A stretch of DNA of 33,787 nt from Euryarchaeota archaeon UBA19 (GCA_002502175.1 DAPQ01000032.1:30077-63863); one strand, 5' to 3'; numbered from the stretch's first letter, positions 1 through 7,724 are shown. Made by a program: numbers and translations. Notes: generated by a model from the sequence alone, not told the origin.

Positions 1-797
1 TCTTCTTCAGTGGGCGCTTCGTCAGATAGAATTCGAGAAACTAATTCTGCCTTGGTTCCGCTGGTCGCTAGCCCTTTGTCGGCTGCAATCTCAACCAATT
101 CGACTTTCTTGAGACCGAGTAATTTCTCTTCCTCGCCAATCTCCTCTACTTCTTCTTCAACTTCAGGACTTGCCACTTCTTCGACCATTTGCTCGGTTTC
201 TTGCTGAACTTCTGTGGATTGTTCCGGAGCCATAACCTCATCATCGTCATCGGGTATATCGTCTGCTGAAACAATCGGATCATTCTCCGGGGCGATAGCA
301 GTTGGTTGTACCAATTCTACTTGTTGAGGTTGAGCCTCTTCAAGCGGTTCTAATTCGGTTTCAGGAACCTCAAATTTTGTGACGAATTTAGGAGCGTCAG
401 CAGATGTCAATTGGTAATCGTCTTCCTCCTCTTCGTCAACAGGATCAGGATGGTCGACGGTCATAGCAAAAGTTGGATTGTCGCTGAGTTTGATTCCATC
501 ATCATCACCATATTGTTCGACATCTATTGTGACGTCGTCCATGGTGAAGGTTCCCTTTGACCAATCGATTACTTGCTCCTCTTCATCCTCCTCAATATCA
601 GCGAGCAGTTCATCGAATAAGCTTCCTGCTTCCTCCTCATCAACGGATGCGACTTGTTCAAACGCGGCCTTACCTAATTGGTACATACATTGGGAGCATT
701 CTGTGGCTTCCTCGGGATTGTGAGTCTGACAAAGAGGGCATTGAATGGTTGGGCCCGCTTCTGCCTTTCGCCAACCTTTGAACTTGTCAAATACCAA
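1..797 (-). CDS. Zinc-ribbon / acidic linker / SAP-domain protein (C-terminus beyond window)
   Basis: An open minus-strand frame runs off the left edge without a stop. It reads a zinc ribbon near the N-terminus (CPLC, then CSQC 14 residues on), a long Glu/Asp-rich low-complexity stretch, and near the window edge a SAP-like helix-extended-helix segment (GLKKVELVEIAADKGL followed by TKAELVSRI). SAP modules usually bind nucleic acid, so a DNA- or RNA-associated role is inferred; no enzyme domain is visible. The start is uncertain. TTG at 797 gives an N-terminus VFDKFKGWRKAE and follows a GGGGGA stretch; GTG at 851 is in the same frame; an in-frame stop lies further upstream near 967. The gene is divergent from the helicase. 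The 3' part and any C-terminal domain lie outside the window. Confidence 0.72.
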   Translation of the reverse strand, partial: MVFDKFKGWRKAEAGPTIQCPLCQTHNPEEATECSQCMYQLGKAAFEQVASVDEEEAGSLFDELLADIEEDEEEQVIDWSKGTFTMDDVTIDVEQYGDDDGIKLSDNPTFAMTVDHPDPVDEEEEDDYQLTSADAPKFVTKFEVPETELEPLEEAQPQQVELVQPTAIAPENDPIVSADDIPDDDDEVMAPEQSTEVQQETEQMVEEVASPEVEEEVEEIGEEEKLLGLKKVELVEIAADKGLATSGTKAELVSRILSDEAPTEE

Positions 798-863
798 CTC
801 AAGTCCCCCAAAGACGAGCCAGTTCGGCTGCGTTCTGCGTATAACCCTCACGTCCTGTTGGAA

Positions 864-871
864 ACTATATC
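864..871. promoter_or_regulatory. Possible shared TATA box between divergent genes
   Basis: ACTATATC lies between the divergent zinc-ribbon/SAP gene and the helicase gene. A TATA box here would put plus-strand transcription near 893, just before the helicase start candidates. It is the only TATA-like element in the gap. Inferred by position only. Confidence 0.3.
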
Positions 872-907
872 CTTCAGCAATAAGGATTCCAAGGTTTGCG
901 AAATCTG

Positions 908-2857
908 ATGTGTCGCCTGCCCTGCAGAGGTGTCGTGAGTTCTGACGCTGCAGTTCCTGCGAGGTTCACTCGTAGCCAAGATCACCATGAGGTATATTTG
1001 CCGTTAATTCAATGGGAATTGGATGATGAATTGGACGCGACCGATGAAAGATTGCGTAATTGGTCGCGTGCAAAATTAGCTGCTCACGGTTTGGCTCTAT
1101 TCGATTTACGAGCCCGACCGGATGGATGGTTATTCGGGCAGCGAATCGTCAAACTGGAATTAGACGGTCGGGCCGATATGGGCCAACACAGATTTCGGCA
1201 GGGGGATATCGTAATGCTGAGTCGCGGCGACCCCATCGGTGAGAAGCCAATTGAAGCAATAGTGTCGGATCGTTCACGGAATAGAATTCGAATTGTTTTG
1301 CCTGAATTACCTAGCGGAGTTCGTAGTGGATATTGGAGAATAGATCGAGCCGCCAATAAGGTAGCCTTCGATCGAATGCGAGATGCACTAAATTCTATTT
1401 TCGAAGAGGAAGGAGGTGCACCGCTTAGAGACCTACTTCTTGGATTAGTTCACGACCCGGTGGGGACTGCAGGTCTGGGTCCAGAATTAGGTGGAGCAAA
1501 TCGAAGACCTGCGAGCAGACCTGAAGGACTCAACGAATCACAAAAGGTTGCCTGTGAAGCCGCAATATCCCAGCGACTGACCTTAATTCAGGGCCCCCCT
1601 GGTACTGGAAAAACCCACACGGCAGTACGAATTCTACAAGCTTGGTCAAGTCAAAATGTCGGTACCATTCTAGCCGTCGCTGACTCAAATGTAGCCGTAG
1701 ACAATCTGCTCGAGGGGCTACTAGGTCTAGGCGTAAGTGCGGTTAGACTCGGTCAGCCGGTCAAGGTTAGAGAATCATTGCGAGAAGCTACCGTCGATGC
1801 ACAGATGGAAAGTCATCCACTTCGTCGTGACCTTGAGGAGCATTTGGAATTGAATGAAAAATTAGCACGGCGGATTCCAGGGATGAAAGGAAAGGAGAAA
1901 GGTCTGGCTCACCGAGATTTGAATCGTGGTTGGAAAGAGGTTAGACGTATTGAGCGACAAATGCGTGATGATATTTTGGATCGAGCTCAAGTCCTCTGTT
2001 GCACTTGTATCGGTGTAGGGCACCAACTACTGGATGGTAGAAGATTTAGTCGTGTTTTGCTCGATGAGGCGACTCAGGCAACAGAGCCCGCTAGCCTTGT
2101 GCCTCTTGTTCGAGGTGCAAGGCAAATCGTCTTGGTTGGAGACCATCGACAACTACCTCCAACAGTAATCAGCCGCAGGGCGGAAAACGGTGGCCTGCGG
2201 CGCTCTTTATTCGAAAGATTGGTGGCTATGGGAATCGAACCAATGTTACTCGATACGCAATATAGAATGCATCCTGCGATTTCTGATTTCCCTAACCGCA
2301 CCTTCTACGAAGGAAGGTTAGTGGATGGTATCACAGCAGCCGATAGGCCTAATCCTGCAGGACTACTTTGGAATGATTGGGAAGTTCCAATGGCATTTCT
2401 GCCAGTTAATGGAGATGAGTTACTATCACCTGATGGGGCTTCGAAAGAAAATCCTGCAGAGGCTGGTTGGGTTGCAACAATACTTGAAAATCTACTACAG
2501 GCAGGCGATTTGGAAGAGGCAGATATTGGAATAATTACGCCTTATGCTGGACAAGTTAGAGCGATTCGTGACGCCCTGCCTGAACGAAATGATTCTGTTG
2601 AGGTTCACACCGTTGATGGTTATCAAGGCAGGGAAAAGGAGGTCATCATCTTCTCCTGCGTACGCTCGAATTCGGATGGAACAGTAGGATTTCTTTCGGA
2701 TGAACGGCGTCTGAACGTCGCTTTGACAAGAGCAAAACGTGGATTAATAGTAATTGGAGACCCGGATACACTTCGAAATGATGAGACTTGGGCTTCATGG
2801 TTGGATTACATTCGTGGACGTAACCTTGAGGCGTGGCACATTCTCGGCATGGGTTGA
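908..2857 (+). CDS. SF1 (UPF1/IGHMBP2-like) DNA/RNA helicase
   Basis: A superfamily 1B helicase of about 650 residues, expected to unwind DNA or RNA using ATP. Visible motifs, numbered from ATG 908: Walker A GPPGTGKT around 229-236; motif II DEAT around 386-389; motif III VGDHRQLPP around 410-418; then TQYRMHPAI, the VHTVDGYQGREKEV motif V region, and NVALTRAKRGL (motif VI). This set fits the UPF1/SMUBP-2 group. The N-terminal 200 residues form a small beta-rich region as in IGHMBP2-type proteins. The start is uncertain: TTG 896 and ATG 908 are possible, but GTG 935 follows a GAGGTG ribosome-binding site and homology appears to begin only about 30 residues in. First gene of a tight plus-strand run; the next gene starts 8 nt after its stop. 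Confidence 0.9.
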   Translation: MCRLPCRGVVSSDAAVPARFTRSQDHHEVYLPLIQWELDDELDATDERLRNWSRAKLAAHGLALFDLRARPDGWLFGQRIVKLELDGRADMGQHRFRQGDIVMLSRGDPIGEKPIEAIVSDRSRNRIRIVLPELPSGVRSGYWRIDRAANKVAFDRMRDALNSIFEEEGGAPLRDLLLGLVHDPVGTAGLGPELGGANRRPASRPEGLNESQKVACEAAISQRLTLIQGPPGTGKTHTAVRILQAWSSQNVGTILAVADSNVAVDNLLEGLLGLGVSAVRLGQPVKVRESLREATVDAQMESHPLRRDLEEHLELNEKLARRIPGMKGKEKGLAHRDLNRGWKEVRRIERQMRDDILDRAQVLCCTCIGVGHQLLDGRRFSRVLLDEATQATEPASLVPLVRGARQIVLVGDHRQLPPTVISRRAENGGLRRSLFERLVAMGIEPMLLDTQYRMHPAISDFPNRTFYEGRLVDGITAADRPNPAGLLWNDWEVPMAFLPVNGDELLSPDGASKENPAEAGWVATILENLLQAGDLEEADIGIITPYAGQVRAIRDALPERNDSVEVHTVDGYQGREKEVIIFSCVRSNSDGTVGFLSDERRLNVALTRAKRGLIVIGDPDTLRNDETWASWLDYIRGRNLEAWHILGMG

Positions 2858-2865
2858 GGATTAGC

Positions 2866-3441
2866 ATGGGTGACCACGATTCGCCAATCTCCCTACAAGA
2901 CGGAGGGACGCTCGCAAAGCAAATTGTAACGGCTGAGGAAGGTGGCCATTGGCCTGTCCCCGAAGGCACTATTCTAGCCTCTGGGGTCCGTAGAATCGCT
3001 GCACTATCAGTCGATATTGTGATTGTCACAACCGTATTGATGGTGGCTACCGGAGGACAAATTATTGATGCATGGAATCTAACTCTCTGGGGTTCTTCCA
3101 ACTTTCATTATTCACTAGCAATGGGGTTGTTAATTTTCGCTGCACATTGGTTGTACTGGCGATTGACTGGACTTAGGTATTCTCGCTCATTAGGTCAGAG
3201 AATGTTTGGTATCGCTGTGCTCGCCGAAGACGGTTCAGCGATGACTAGCCAGATGTGGGATCTACGCGCTTGGAGAAAGTTGGTTTTTCTTATTCCAATA
3301 CTAAACATAATTCAGGGGGTTCGGGAATTAGCGCGGATTTCTCAAAGGCACACTCACCAATCGAATATTGATTTGCACGTCGGCTCTATAGTCGCACATG
3401 CAGATTCCTTGCCTCCTGCAAATCGTAAGCATATCAAGTGA
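2866..3441 (+). CDS. RDD family membrane protein
   Basis: A 191-residue protein with the RDD family signature: SGVRRIAALSVDIVIVT (Arg and Asp in the first membrane helix) and RSLGQRMFGIAVL before the last third, which matches the conserved SxGKRxxGLxV element. Three or four hydrophobic helices are visible (after the first 38 polar residues, around 85-105 and around 140-155). Function is unknown; some relatives are linked to ion exchange or membrane homeostasis. ATG 2866 is chosen because GAGGA precedes it by 5 nt and overlaps the helicase stop; GTG 2833 would overlap the helicase coding end. Cotranscribed with helicase and YciO-like genes by spacing. Confidence 0.8.
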   Translation: MGDHDSPISLQDGGTLAKQIVTAEEGGHWPVPEGTILASGVRRIAALSVDIVIVTTVLMVATGGQIIDAWNLTLWGSSNFHYSLAMGLLIFAAHWLYWRLTGLRYSRSLGQRMFGIAVLAEDGSAMTSQMWDLRAWRKLVFLIPILNIIQGVRELARISQRHTHQSNIDLHVGSIVAHADSLPPANRKHIK

Positions 3442-3454
3442 GGAGGACTAAATT

Positions 3455-4081
3455 TTGGCTGAAAACTCTGAAATTATCAATTCTGAGGCTCTATCTATTG
3501 TTGCCGCCGATGGTTGTATTGTCTACCCTACCTCGACCCAACCTGCTCTAGGTTGCCTGCCAACAAGTACTGCCTTGGATGGTTTGTATGCAATCAAAAA
3601 CAGACCTGCGCATATGCCTGTTAGTATTGGTGTGGCCGATTTAGAACAGGCCTCAAACTTGGTCGAGTTAACCGATGACATTCCTGACTTATTGGCTTCA
3701 TTTCCAGAGGGTTCTCTAACTTTGGTACTTCCAGCAAAGAAGACTCTTGATAGTCGGCTCGGGGCAGATAAAATTGCGATTCGAGTAGTCGCTCACCCTG
3801 TCGCAAAAGCACTACTGCGAGCCACAGGTCCCCTTACAGCGACCTCTGCAAACATCAGTGGTACCGAGCCGGAATCCAATTGCCCTGATGCCGTAGAAAC
3901 CCTACAAAAAGCTGGCCATAAAGTCGGTTTAGTGAAGGGAAATACTCCCGGAGGCTCGCCCAGTACTTTGATAGCGTGGTATTCGGTCTGTGATGCATCC
4001 GATAACACGAGCATAGAGGTGCTGAGAGAGGGAATAATTGCTACTGAGGAGGTTATGTTATGGTGGAAGAGTCAGATCTGA
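3455..4081 (+). CDS. YciO/TsaC/YrdC-family protein (threonylcarbamoyl-AMP synthase fold)
   Basis: A 208-residue protein with the YrdC/Sua5 fold. Visible landmarks are VYPTSTQPALGC (the YPTDT region; the ALGC variant resembles YciO more than TsaC), AIKNRP (the KxR motif), FPEGSLTLVLPAKK (matching FWPGPLTLIL) and TATSANISG (the SxN motif). TsaC/Sua5 enzymes make threonylcarbamoyl-AMP from threonine, bicarbonate and ATP for tRNA t6A37. YciO paralogues have a less certain role, so the exact reaction is left open. Start is TTG 3455, preceded by a strong GAGGAGG at 3440-3446. Its end overlaps the methionine aminopeptidase gene by 22 nt. Confidence 0.82.
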   Translation: MAENSEIINSEALSIVAADGCIVYPTSTQPALGCLPTSTALDGLYAIKNRPAHMPVSIGVADLEQASNLVELTDDIPDLLASFPEGSLTLVLPAKKTLDSRLGADKIAIRVVAHPVAKALLRATGPLTATSANISGTEPESNCPDAVETLQKAGHKVGLVKGNTPGGSPSTLIAWYSVCDASDNTSIEVLREGIIATEEVMLWWKSQI

Positions 4082-5073
4082 AACAATGGCGAGACGCCGG
4101 TCATGTAGCTCGAAGAACCCTTCAAGGAATCAAAGGAGAAATAGTTGCAGGCAAGGCTTGGGACGAAGTAATTGATTCGGCTGAGCGGTTCATTCGAAGG
4201 CATGGAGGAACTCCTGCATTCCCTGTGACTATTTCTGTCAATGATATCGCTGCCCATTATACAAGTGACCATCGACTGACCACCCCTGATGGTTGGGAAG
4301 GAGAGATGGTTTTCCGGAAAGGTGACCTAGTAAAGCTCGATGTTGGAGTCCATGTTGCAGGAGCCATTGCCGACAATGCTATGACGATTGAAGTCGGTAA
4401 TGGAGGTAAGCATACAGAGCAGATTAAGGCCGCAAAGGAAGCAAGGGATGCGTCGATTGAGAAGATGCATCCTGGAACCCCATGGCATGAAATTGGTGCT
4501 GCTGCGGAACAGGTTCACAAAGACGCAGGCTTCGAGCCTATTCGCAACCTATGCGGGCATGAGTTGACCCGTTGGAATCTACATGCTGGGACATCTATTC
4601 CTGCTCACGCTTGTGGAGCAGATAATCCAGGATTCAAAGGTGAGGTAGAATTAGGTTCGATTTACGCAGTAGAGCCGTTTAATACAACAGGTAAATCAGG
4701 AATGGTTGAGAATATACAACCTAGTAATTCCAGCAATATTTACAGAGTTACAGGGAACATAACAATACGCAAGGCAATGGCGAAAAATAAACTCAAACCG
4801 ATTGGTGCAACAATGGCGAGATATATCGAAGAACGCTACCATACTCTTCCATTTGCAGAACGATGGGCCTATCCTCTTCTAGAGAAGCCGTTCCCAGGAG
4901 AGGATGAAGAAATTCTTCGTAAGAAATGGAACGCTCTAGTGAAGAAATTAATCTCGATTAGATTCCTTGAAACATACGCTGCACTACGTTGCGAAGATCG
5001 TGGCCTAGTGGGCCAATATGAGCACACCGTTTGGATTACAGAAGGCGGACCAGAGGTACTTACCGTCGAATGA
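4060..5073 (+). CDS. map: Methionine aminopeptidase, type II (archaeal)
   Basis: A 337-residue metalloprotease of the pita-bread fold that removes the N-terminal Met from nascent proteins. Metal ligands fit the D-D-H-E-E set: Asp94 (KLDVG), Asp105 (IADNA), His167 (CGHEL), Glu205 (YAVEP) and Glu321 (QYEHTV). Catalytic His66 lies in DIAAHYTSD. The roughly 60-residue helical insertion between His167 and the C-terminal part (about 235-300) is typical of type II enzymes. ATG 4060 has GAGGAGG 8 nt upstream, inside the preceding gene, so translation is probably coupled to the YciO-like gene. Last gene of the run; a stem-loop follows the stop at once. Confidence 0.95.
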   Translation: MVEESDLKQWRDAGHVARRTLQGIKGEIVAGKAWDEVIDSAERFIRRHGGTPAFPVTISVNDIAAHYTSDHRLTTPDGWEGEMVFRKGDLVKLDVGVHVAGAIADNAMTIEVGNGGKHTEQIKAAKEARDASIEKMHPGTPWHEIGAAAEQVHKDAGFEPIRNLCGHELTRWNLHAGTSIPAHACGADNPGFKGEVELGSIYAVEPFNTTGKSGMVENIQPSNSSNIYRVTGNITIRKAMAKNKLKPIGATMARYIEERYHTLPFAERWAYPLLEKPFPGEDEEILRKKWNALVKKLISIRFLETYAALRCEDRGLVGQYEHTVWITEGGPEVLTVE

Positions 5074-5081
5074 TTTTGTTA

Positions 5082-5100
5082 ATTCTTGACAATCAAGAAT
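5082..5100 (+). terminator. Stem-loop 8 nt after methionine aminopeptidase stop
   Basis: A perfect 8-bp inverted repeat: ATTCTTGA (5082-5089), loop CAA, TCAAGAAT (5093-5100). It starts 8 nt after the TGA. One of five stop-proximal hairpins in this window. Its role as a 3'-end or terminator element is inferred from position. Confidence 0.5.
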
Positions 5101-5108
5101 AGAAATCG

Positions 5109-5116
5109 AATATAAT
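5109..5116 (+). promoter_or_regulatory. TATA-like box before candidate small RNA
   Basis: AATATAAT, preceded by CGA, sits about 30 nt before the G+C-richer, structured stretch that begins near 5131. It would predict a plus-strand start near 5139. Just behind it (5113-5129) is a perfect 7-bp inverted repeat, TAATGAT / ATCATTA with a GAA loop, which could be an operator or a second 3' hairpin. Confidence 0.25.
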
Positions 5117-5138
5117 GATGAAATCATTAAACTGCGCC

Positions 5139-5309
5139 TCAGTATAGCGTTATTGGGGTTTAGAGGCCTAATTCGCACAACGATTATCTATCGTCTGCCC
5201 CAAACTCCTGCCGTACGGGGCCGTTGAGGTTCTCGCTGAGTGCATCCCATCCCCTCGCTTGTGTCTCTCGCCCTGTACACCTTTTCGGGGTACGCGGAGG
5301 CTTTCTCCG
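5139..5309 (+). ncRNA. Candidate small structured RNA in convergent gap (strand uncertain)
   Basis: The 241-nt gap between two convergent genes holds no plausible ORF but several stems: ACGAT/ATCGT at 5180-5194, GCCCC/GGGGC at 5197-5221, a seven-pair stem with one mismatch at 5275-5293, and CGGAG/CTCCG at 5295-5309. The stretch is more G+C-rich than its AT-rich left flank. A TATA-like box at 5109-5116 argues for the plus strand; the purine-richer strand is the minus one. I could not match tRNA, 5S, SRP or RNase P signatures by eye. It could equally be an ordinary long intergenic spacer with terminators. Confidence 0.25.
5295..5309. terminator. CGGAG/CTCCG hairpin between convergent genes, copy 1 of shared 15-mer
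   Basis: CGGAG (5295-5299), loop GCTTT, CTCCG (5305-5309). On the minus strand it lies 5 nt after the EamA gene stop. The 15 bases 5294-5308 recur exactly, in the same orientation, at 14979-14993 in the other roomy convergent gap. A bidirectional 3'-end element is inferred. Confidence 0.45.
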
Positions 5310-5314
5310 AAGTT

Positions 5315-6247
5315 TCAGGTTTCTAAATTGTCTGTAGAGGGGACTGATTCCTCAGCAGCCCCAAACAGTGTAACTGCGATGATTGCAGAGAAAATTAGTA
5401 CCATTCCTGCGGATTGTTGTAATGAGGGTGATTCATTGAGTATAATCACGCCCCAAACGATGGTCAGCACCGGCTGTAATAAGACCGCGAAGGAGGTATG
5501 GGCAGCGGGTAATCTAGGAAGAGCGTAGGTAATGGCAATCCAACCAATTACTTGGCAAGATATTGCTAGTAAAAGCAACCAGCCATGATTTGGCCATGTG
5601 ATTGAATGATCGATTGCTTCTATTCCTAGAGAGGTTGGAGGTATAGTGCCTAAGATTAGAATCCCGAGAGTTGCTCCAGCGGTTGCATCGAATTGGGCAT
5701 TTACTGCGGGACCACCTATTCTATTCGATTGGCGATAAGCTATCAAGAAGGAGGAGTAGAATACTGCGGCTACCATCCCTCCGATAACTCCCTTTACCGG
5801 ATCATCGCCAAAGGGATCTTCGTCCCATATTCCAGAAATCAACAATAAGCCAATCATCACCATTGGTAATGAGAGAAGAATAAACCGATTTGGTCGTTCA
5901 CCAAATAACCACCAACTAACCAATGTGACAATAATTACCTGAGAGTTACCAATCATTGTTGCAATCCCGCTACCAATGTAGTCTATTGCACTGTGATAAC
6001 CTGCGAAATCGATTGCGAGTAAAATGCCCGCCCCAAAGGCAAGCCAGCGTGAATTAGAGTCTCGAGGGTCTTCCTTTTTCGAAATCAAAACCAATAATCC
6101 CAAGATAGGAAGGGCGTAGAACATTCGATAGAATGCTCCAGTCAATGCTGTTGTATCTGAGCGAATATACAGTAGAGGAGCGAAGGATATCACCGTCGCC
6201 CCTGCTAAGGCGATAATCATGGTGCGACGGTCTTCCGCCGTCGCCAT
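5315..6247 (-). CDS. EamA/DMT-family transporter
   Basis: A 310-residue integral membrane protein with about ten hydrophobic segments arranged as two repeated five-helix EamA halves, the layout of drug/metabolite exporters (RhaT/YdcZ/PecM type). Landmarks are FYRMFYALPILGLL in the first half, TMIGNSQVIIVTLVSWWLFGERPN closing it, and TSFAVLLQPVLTIVWGVIILNESPS in the second half, matching the conserved LxPVxAxLxGxxxLGE element. The substrate cannot be told from sequence. ATG 6247 lies 9 nt after the glutaredoxin stop and has GAGG upstream, so it is probably cotranscribed with glutaredoxin and BolA. A hairpin follows the stop. Confidence 0.85.
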   Translation of the reverse strand: MATAEDRRTMIIALAGATVISFAPLLYIRSDTTALTGAFYRMFYALPILGLLVLISKKEDPRDSNSRWLAFGAGILLAIDFAGYHSAIDYIGSGIATMIGNSQVIIVTLVSWWLFGERPNRFILLSLPMVMIGLLLISGIWDEDPFGDDPVKGVIGGMVAAVFYSSFLIAYRQSNRIGGPAVNAQFDATAGATLGILILGTIPPTSLGIEAIDHSITWPNHGWLLLLAISCQVIGWIAITYALPRLPAAHTSFAVLLQPVLTIVWGVIILNESPSLQQSAGMVLIFSAIIAVTLFGAAEESVPSTDNLET

Positions 6248-6256
6248 CTAATCGCC

Positions 6257-6589
6257 TCACTCAGAGTTTGCATCGCCGTCGGCAATCATTTGTTGAAGCT
6301 CTCCAGATTGGAACATTTCGAGTGCGATATCAGAGCCGCCAATTAGTTCTCCGTGAATGTATACTTGGGGCATTGTTGGGAAGTCGGCCCAAGTACAGAC
6401 TGACGGTATGGCCCTTGGATCGGCGAGCACATTTACACTTGCGAAAGGTTCCCCAAGTTGATTCAAAACAGTTGCAGCTCTATTGCTAAATCCACATTGT
6501 GGTTGTTCTGGTGTTCCCTTCATGAAGAGAACTATTCGGTGTTCATTTACTAGGGCATTTAGTTCGTCTGGGGTCCAATTGAAACTCAT
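6257..6589 (-). CDS. grxD: Monothiol CGFS glutaredoxin (Grx4/GrxD family)
   Basis: A 110-residue monothiol glutaredoxin. The active site CGFS is at Cys32-Ser35 in KGTPEQPQCGFSNRA; the cis-proline segment (FPTMPQVYIHGELIGGSD) holds the glutathione-binding GGSD. CGFS glutaredoxins carry [2Fe-2S] clusters, often as heterodimers with BolA proteins, and deliver or sense iron-sulfur clusters. The partner BolA gene is directly upstream with 4 nt between them. ATG 6589 is chosen over a longer frame because CAGGAGTG precedes it and the family N-terminus aligns there. This pair is common in bacteria and eukaryotes and unusual in archaea as far as I know, so horizontal acquisition is inferred. Confidence 0.93.
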   Translation of the reverse strand: MSFNWTPDELNALVNEHRIVLFMKGTPEQPQCGFSNRAATVLNQLGEPFASVNVLADPRAIPSVCTWADFPTMPQVYIHGELIGGSDIALEMFQSGELQQMIADGDANSE

Positions 6590-6593
6590 TCTA

Positions 6594-6920
6594 TCACTCC
6601 TGATCTGGTCGGCGGATGTGCACTCCAAAGAATTGCATTTCTTTTTCACCGTGGGGGTCAAAAGATGTATCTCCAGACTTCTCTGCCTGTTCGGGTGTCA
6701 TGCACTTCAAATCCAAGGCGTGTACGGTGTTTTGCGCTATGAAGGGCTTGAAGTGGCTAAGAATAGGTCGCTGTCTCTGTAATGGACGCACTCCCTCGTA
6801 ACTCTTCGATATGACCCGAACGTGGAAGTGATCGCCGCTGCCATGCAAGTCCTTGGCTTCTACAGTAGCATCTGGTACTACCTTCAGAACTTCCTCAACC
6901 ACCCACTGCTCCGTGACCAT
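6594..6920 (-). CDS. bolA: BolA-like protein, glutaredoxin partner
   Basis: A 109-residue protein matching BolA: GSGDHFHVRVISKSYEGVRPLQRQRPILSHF, then VHALDLKCMTPEQ. The C-terminal invariant His of the HAL motif, which helps bind the bridging [2Fe-2S] cluster with CGFS glutaredoxins, is present. The usual RHR of the loop reads RQR here. The C-terminal 30 residues (ending GVHIRRPDQE) extend past the typical domain. ATG 6920 is used; TTG 6923 is adjacent. Immediate adjacency to the CGFS glutaredoxin strongly supports a joint iron-sulfur trafficking or sensing role. Rpe is upstream, 51 nt away, on the same strand. Confidence 0.88.
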   Translation of the reverse strand: MVTEQWVVEEVLKVVPDATVEAKDLHGSGDHFHVRVISKSYEGVRPLQRQRPILSHFKPFIAQNTVHALDLKCMTPEQAEKSGDTSFDPHGEKEMQFFGVHIRRPDQE

Positions 6921-6971
6921 CAATCACCTGCTCGGGCCGCTGTGATTTGAATGCTCGCGCGCGTGAACCAA

Positions 6972-7703
6972 TCAAAGGCCCAGGGCCGAATTGATTTCTG
7001 CGAGGTTATCAGCGATACTGGCTTTGTCATTGATGAGGCCACTTCCAACGACTGCCACATCTATCCCCCACTCTGAAACCATGGCGGAGTTGTGGTGCTT
7101 GATACCACCATCTATCATCAATTTAGTCGCTCTTCCCCCATTACTGATTTGTTCATCTATTGCACTACGAAATTCACGCACCTTGCCTTCAACCTCTGGC
7201 ATGAAAGATTGACCGCCCTTTCCAGGAACTACCGACATCACCAATACTAGGTCTAAATCTGAGAGATATGGTAGAATTGAATTCGTCGGAGTATCTGGAT
7301 TTAGGACTAAACCTGCTTGACATCCAGCCTCTCGTACAGAAGAGATTAGTGCGGCTGGGTCCTCGATAGCCTCGATGTGAGCGATGACTAAATCTACCCC
7401 CGCATCGACGTACTGCGACCATGTTTCTTCTGCATTTGTTATCATCAGGTGGCAATCGATAAAGACATTCGGACCGAGTCTATCTCGAACTGAACGAATT
7501 AGTGCAGGTCCGAAAGTGATAGTCTTGTTAACTACCCAATTGCCGTCCATTACATCCATGTGAATCCAATTTATCCCAGCATCTACAGCTTCTTCTAGAG
7601 TCTCGCCAAGACGAGAAAAATCCGCTGTCAGAATGCTCGGAGTGATTTCGATGATGCTCCCCTCATTCTTTCCGAGTGGAAGGGGGTTCTCAACAGTTCT
7701 CAC
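6972..7703 (-). CDS. rpe: Ribulose-phosphate 3-epimerase
   Basis: A 243-residue TIM-barrel enzyme that interconverts ribulose 5-phosphate and xylulose 5-phosphate in the pentose phosphate pathway. Landmarks: TPSILTADFSRLG; IHMDVMDG with metal/catalytic His48 and Asp50; DCHLMI with His85; MSVVPGKGGQSF (flexible loop and phosphate site); and MIDGGI with catalytic Asp198. The N-terminus to about residue 18 is longer than in most relatives. GTG 7703 is supported by a TATA-like TTTTATC centred about 25 nt upstream, which predicts a leaderless transcript; no other standard start codon lies close to the conserved ITPSIL. Confidence 0.94.
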   Translation of the reverse strand: MRTVENPLPLGKNEGSIIEITPSILTADFSRLGETLEEAVDAGINWIHMDVMDGNWVVNKTITFGPALIRSVRDRLGPNVFIDCHLMITNAEETWSQYVDAGVDLVIAHIEAIEDPAALISSVREAGCQAGLVLNPDTPTNSILPYLSDLDLVLVMSVVPGKGGQSFMPEVEGKVREFRSAIDEQISNGGRATKLMIDGGIKHHNSAMVSEWGIDVAVVGSGLINDKASIADNLAEINSALGL

Positions 7704-7724
7704 TCAAATTAAGATACTAGCATT

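Noticed and set aside
478..781. Serine-rich plus-strand open frames near the left edge
   Set aside because: They are shadows of the acidic minus-strand zinc-ribbon/SAP gene.
5139..5309. tRNA gene in the convergent gap
   Set aside because: No T-loop GGTTC-like arm, no cloverleaf and no acceptor pairing found on either strand.
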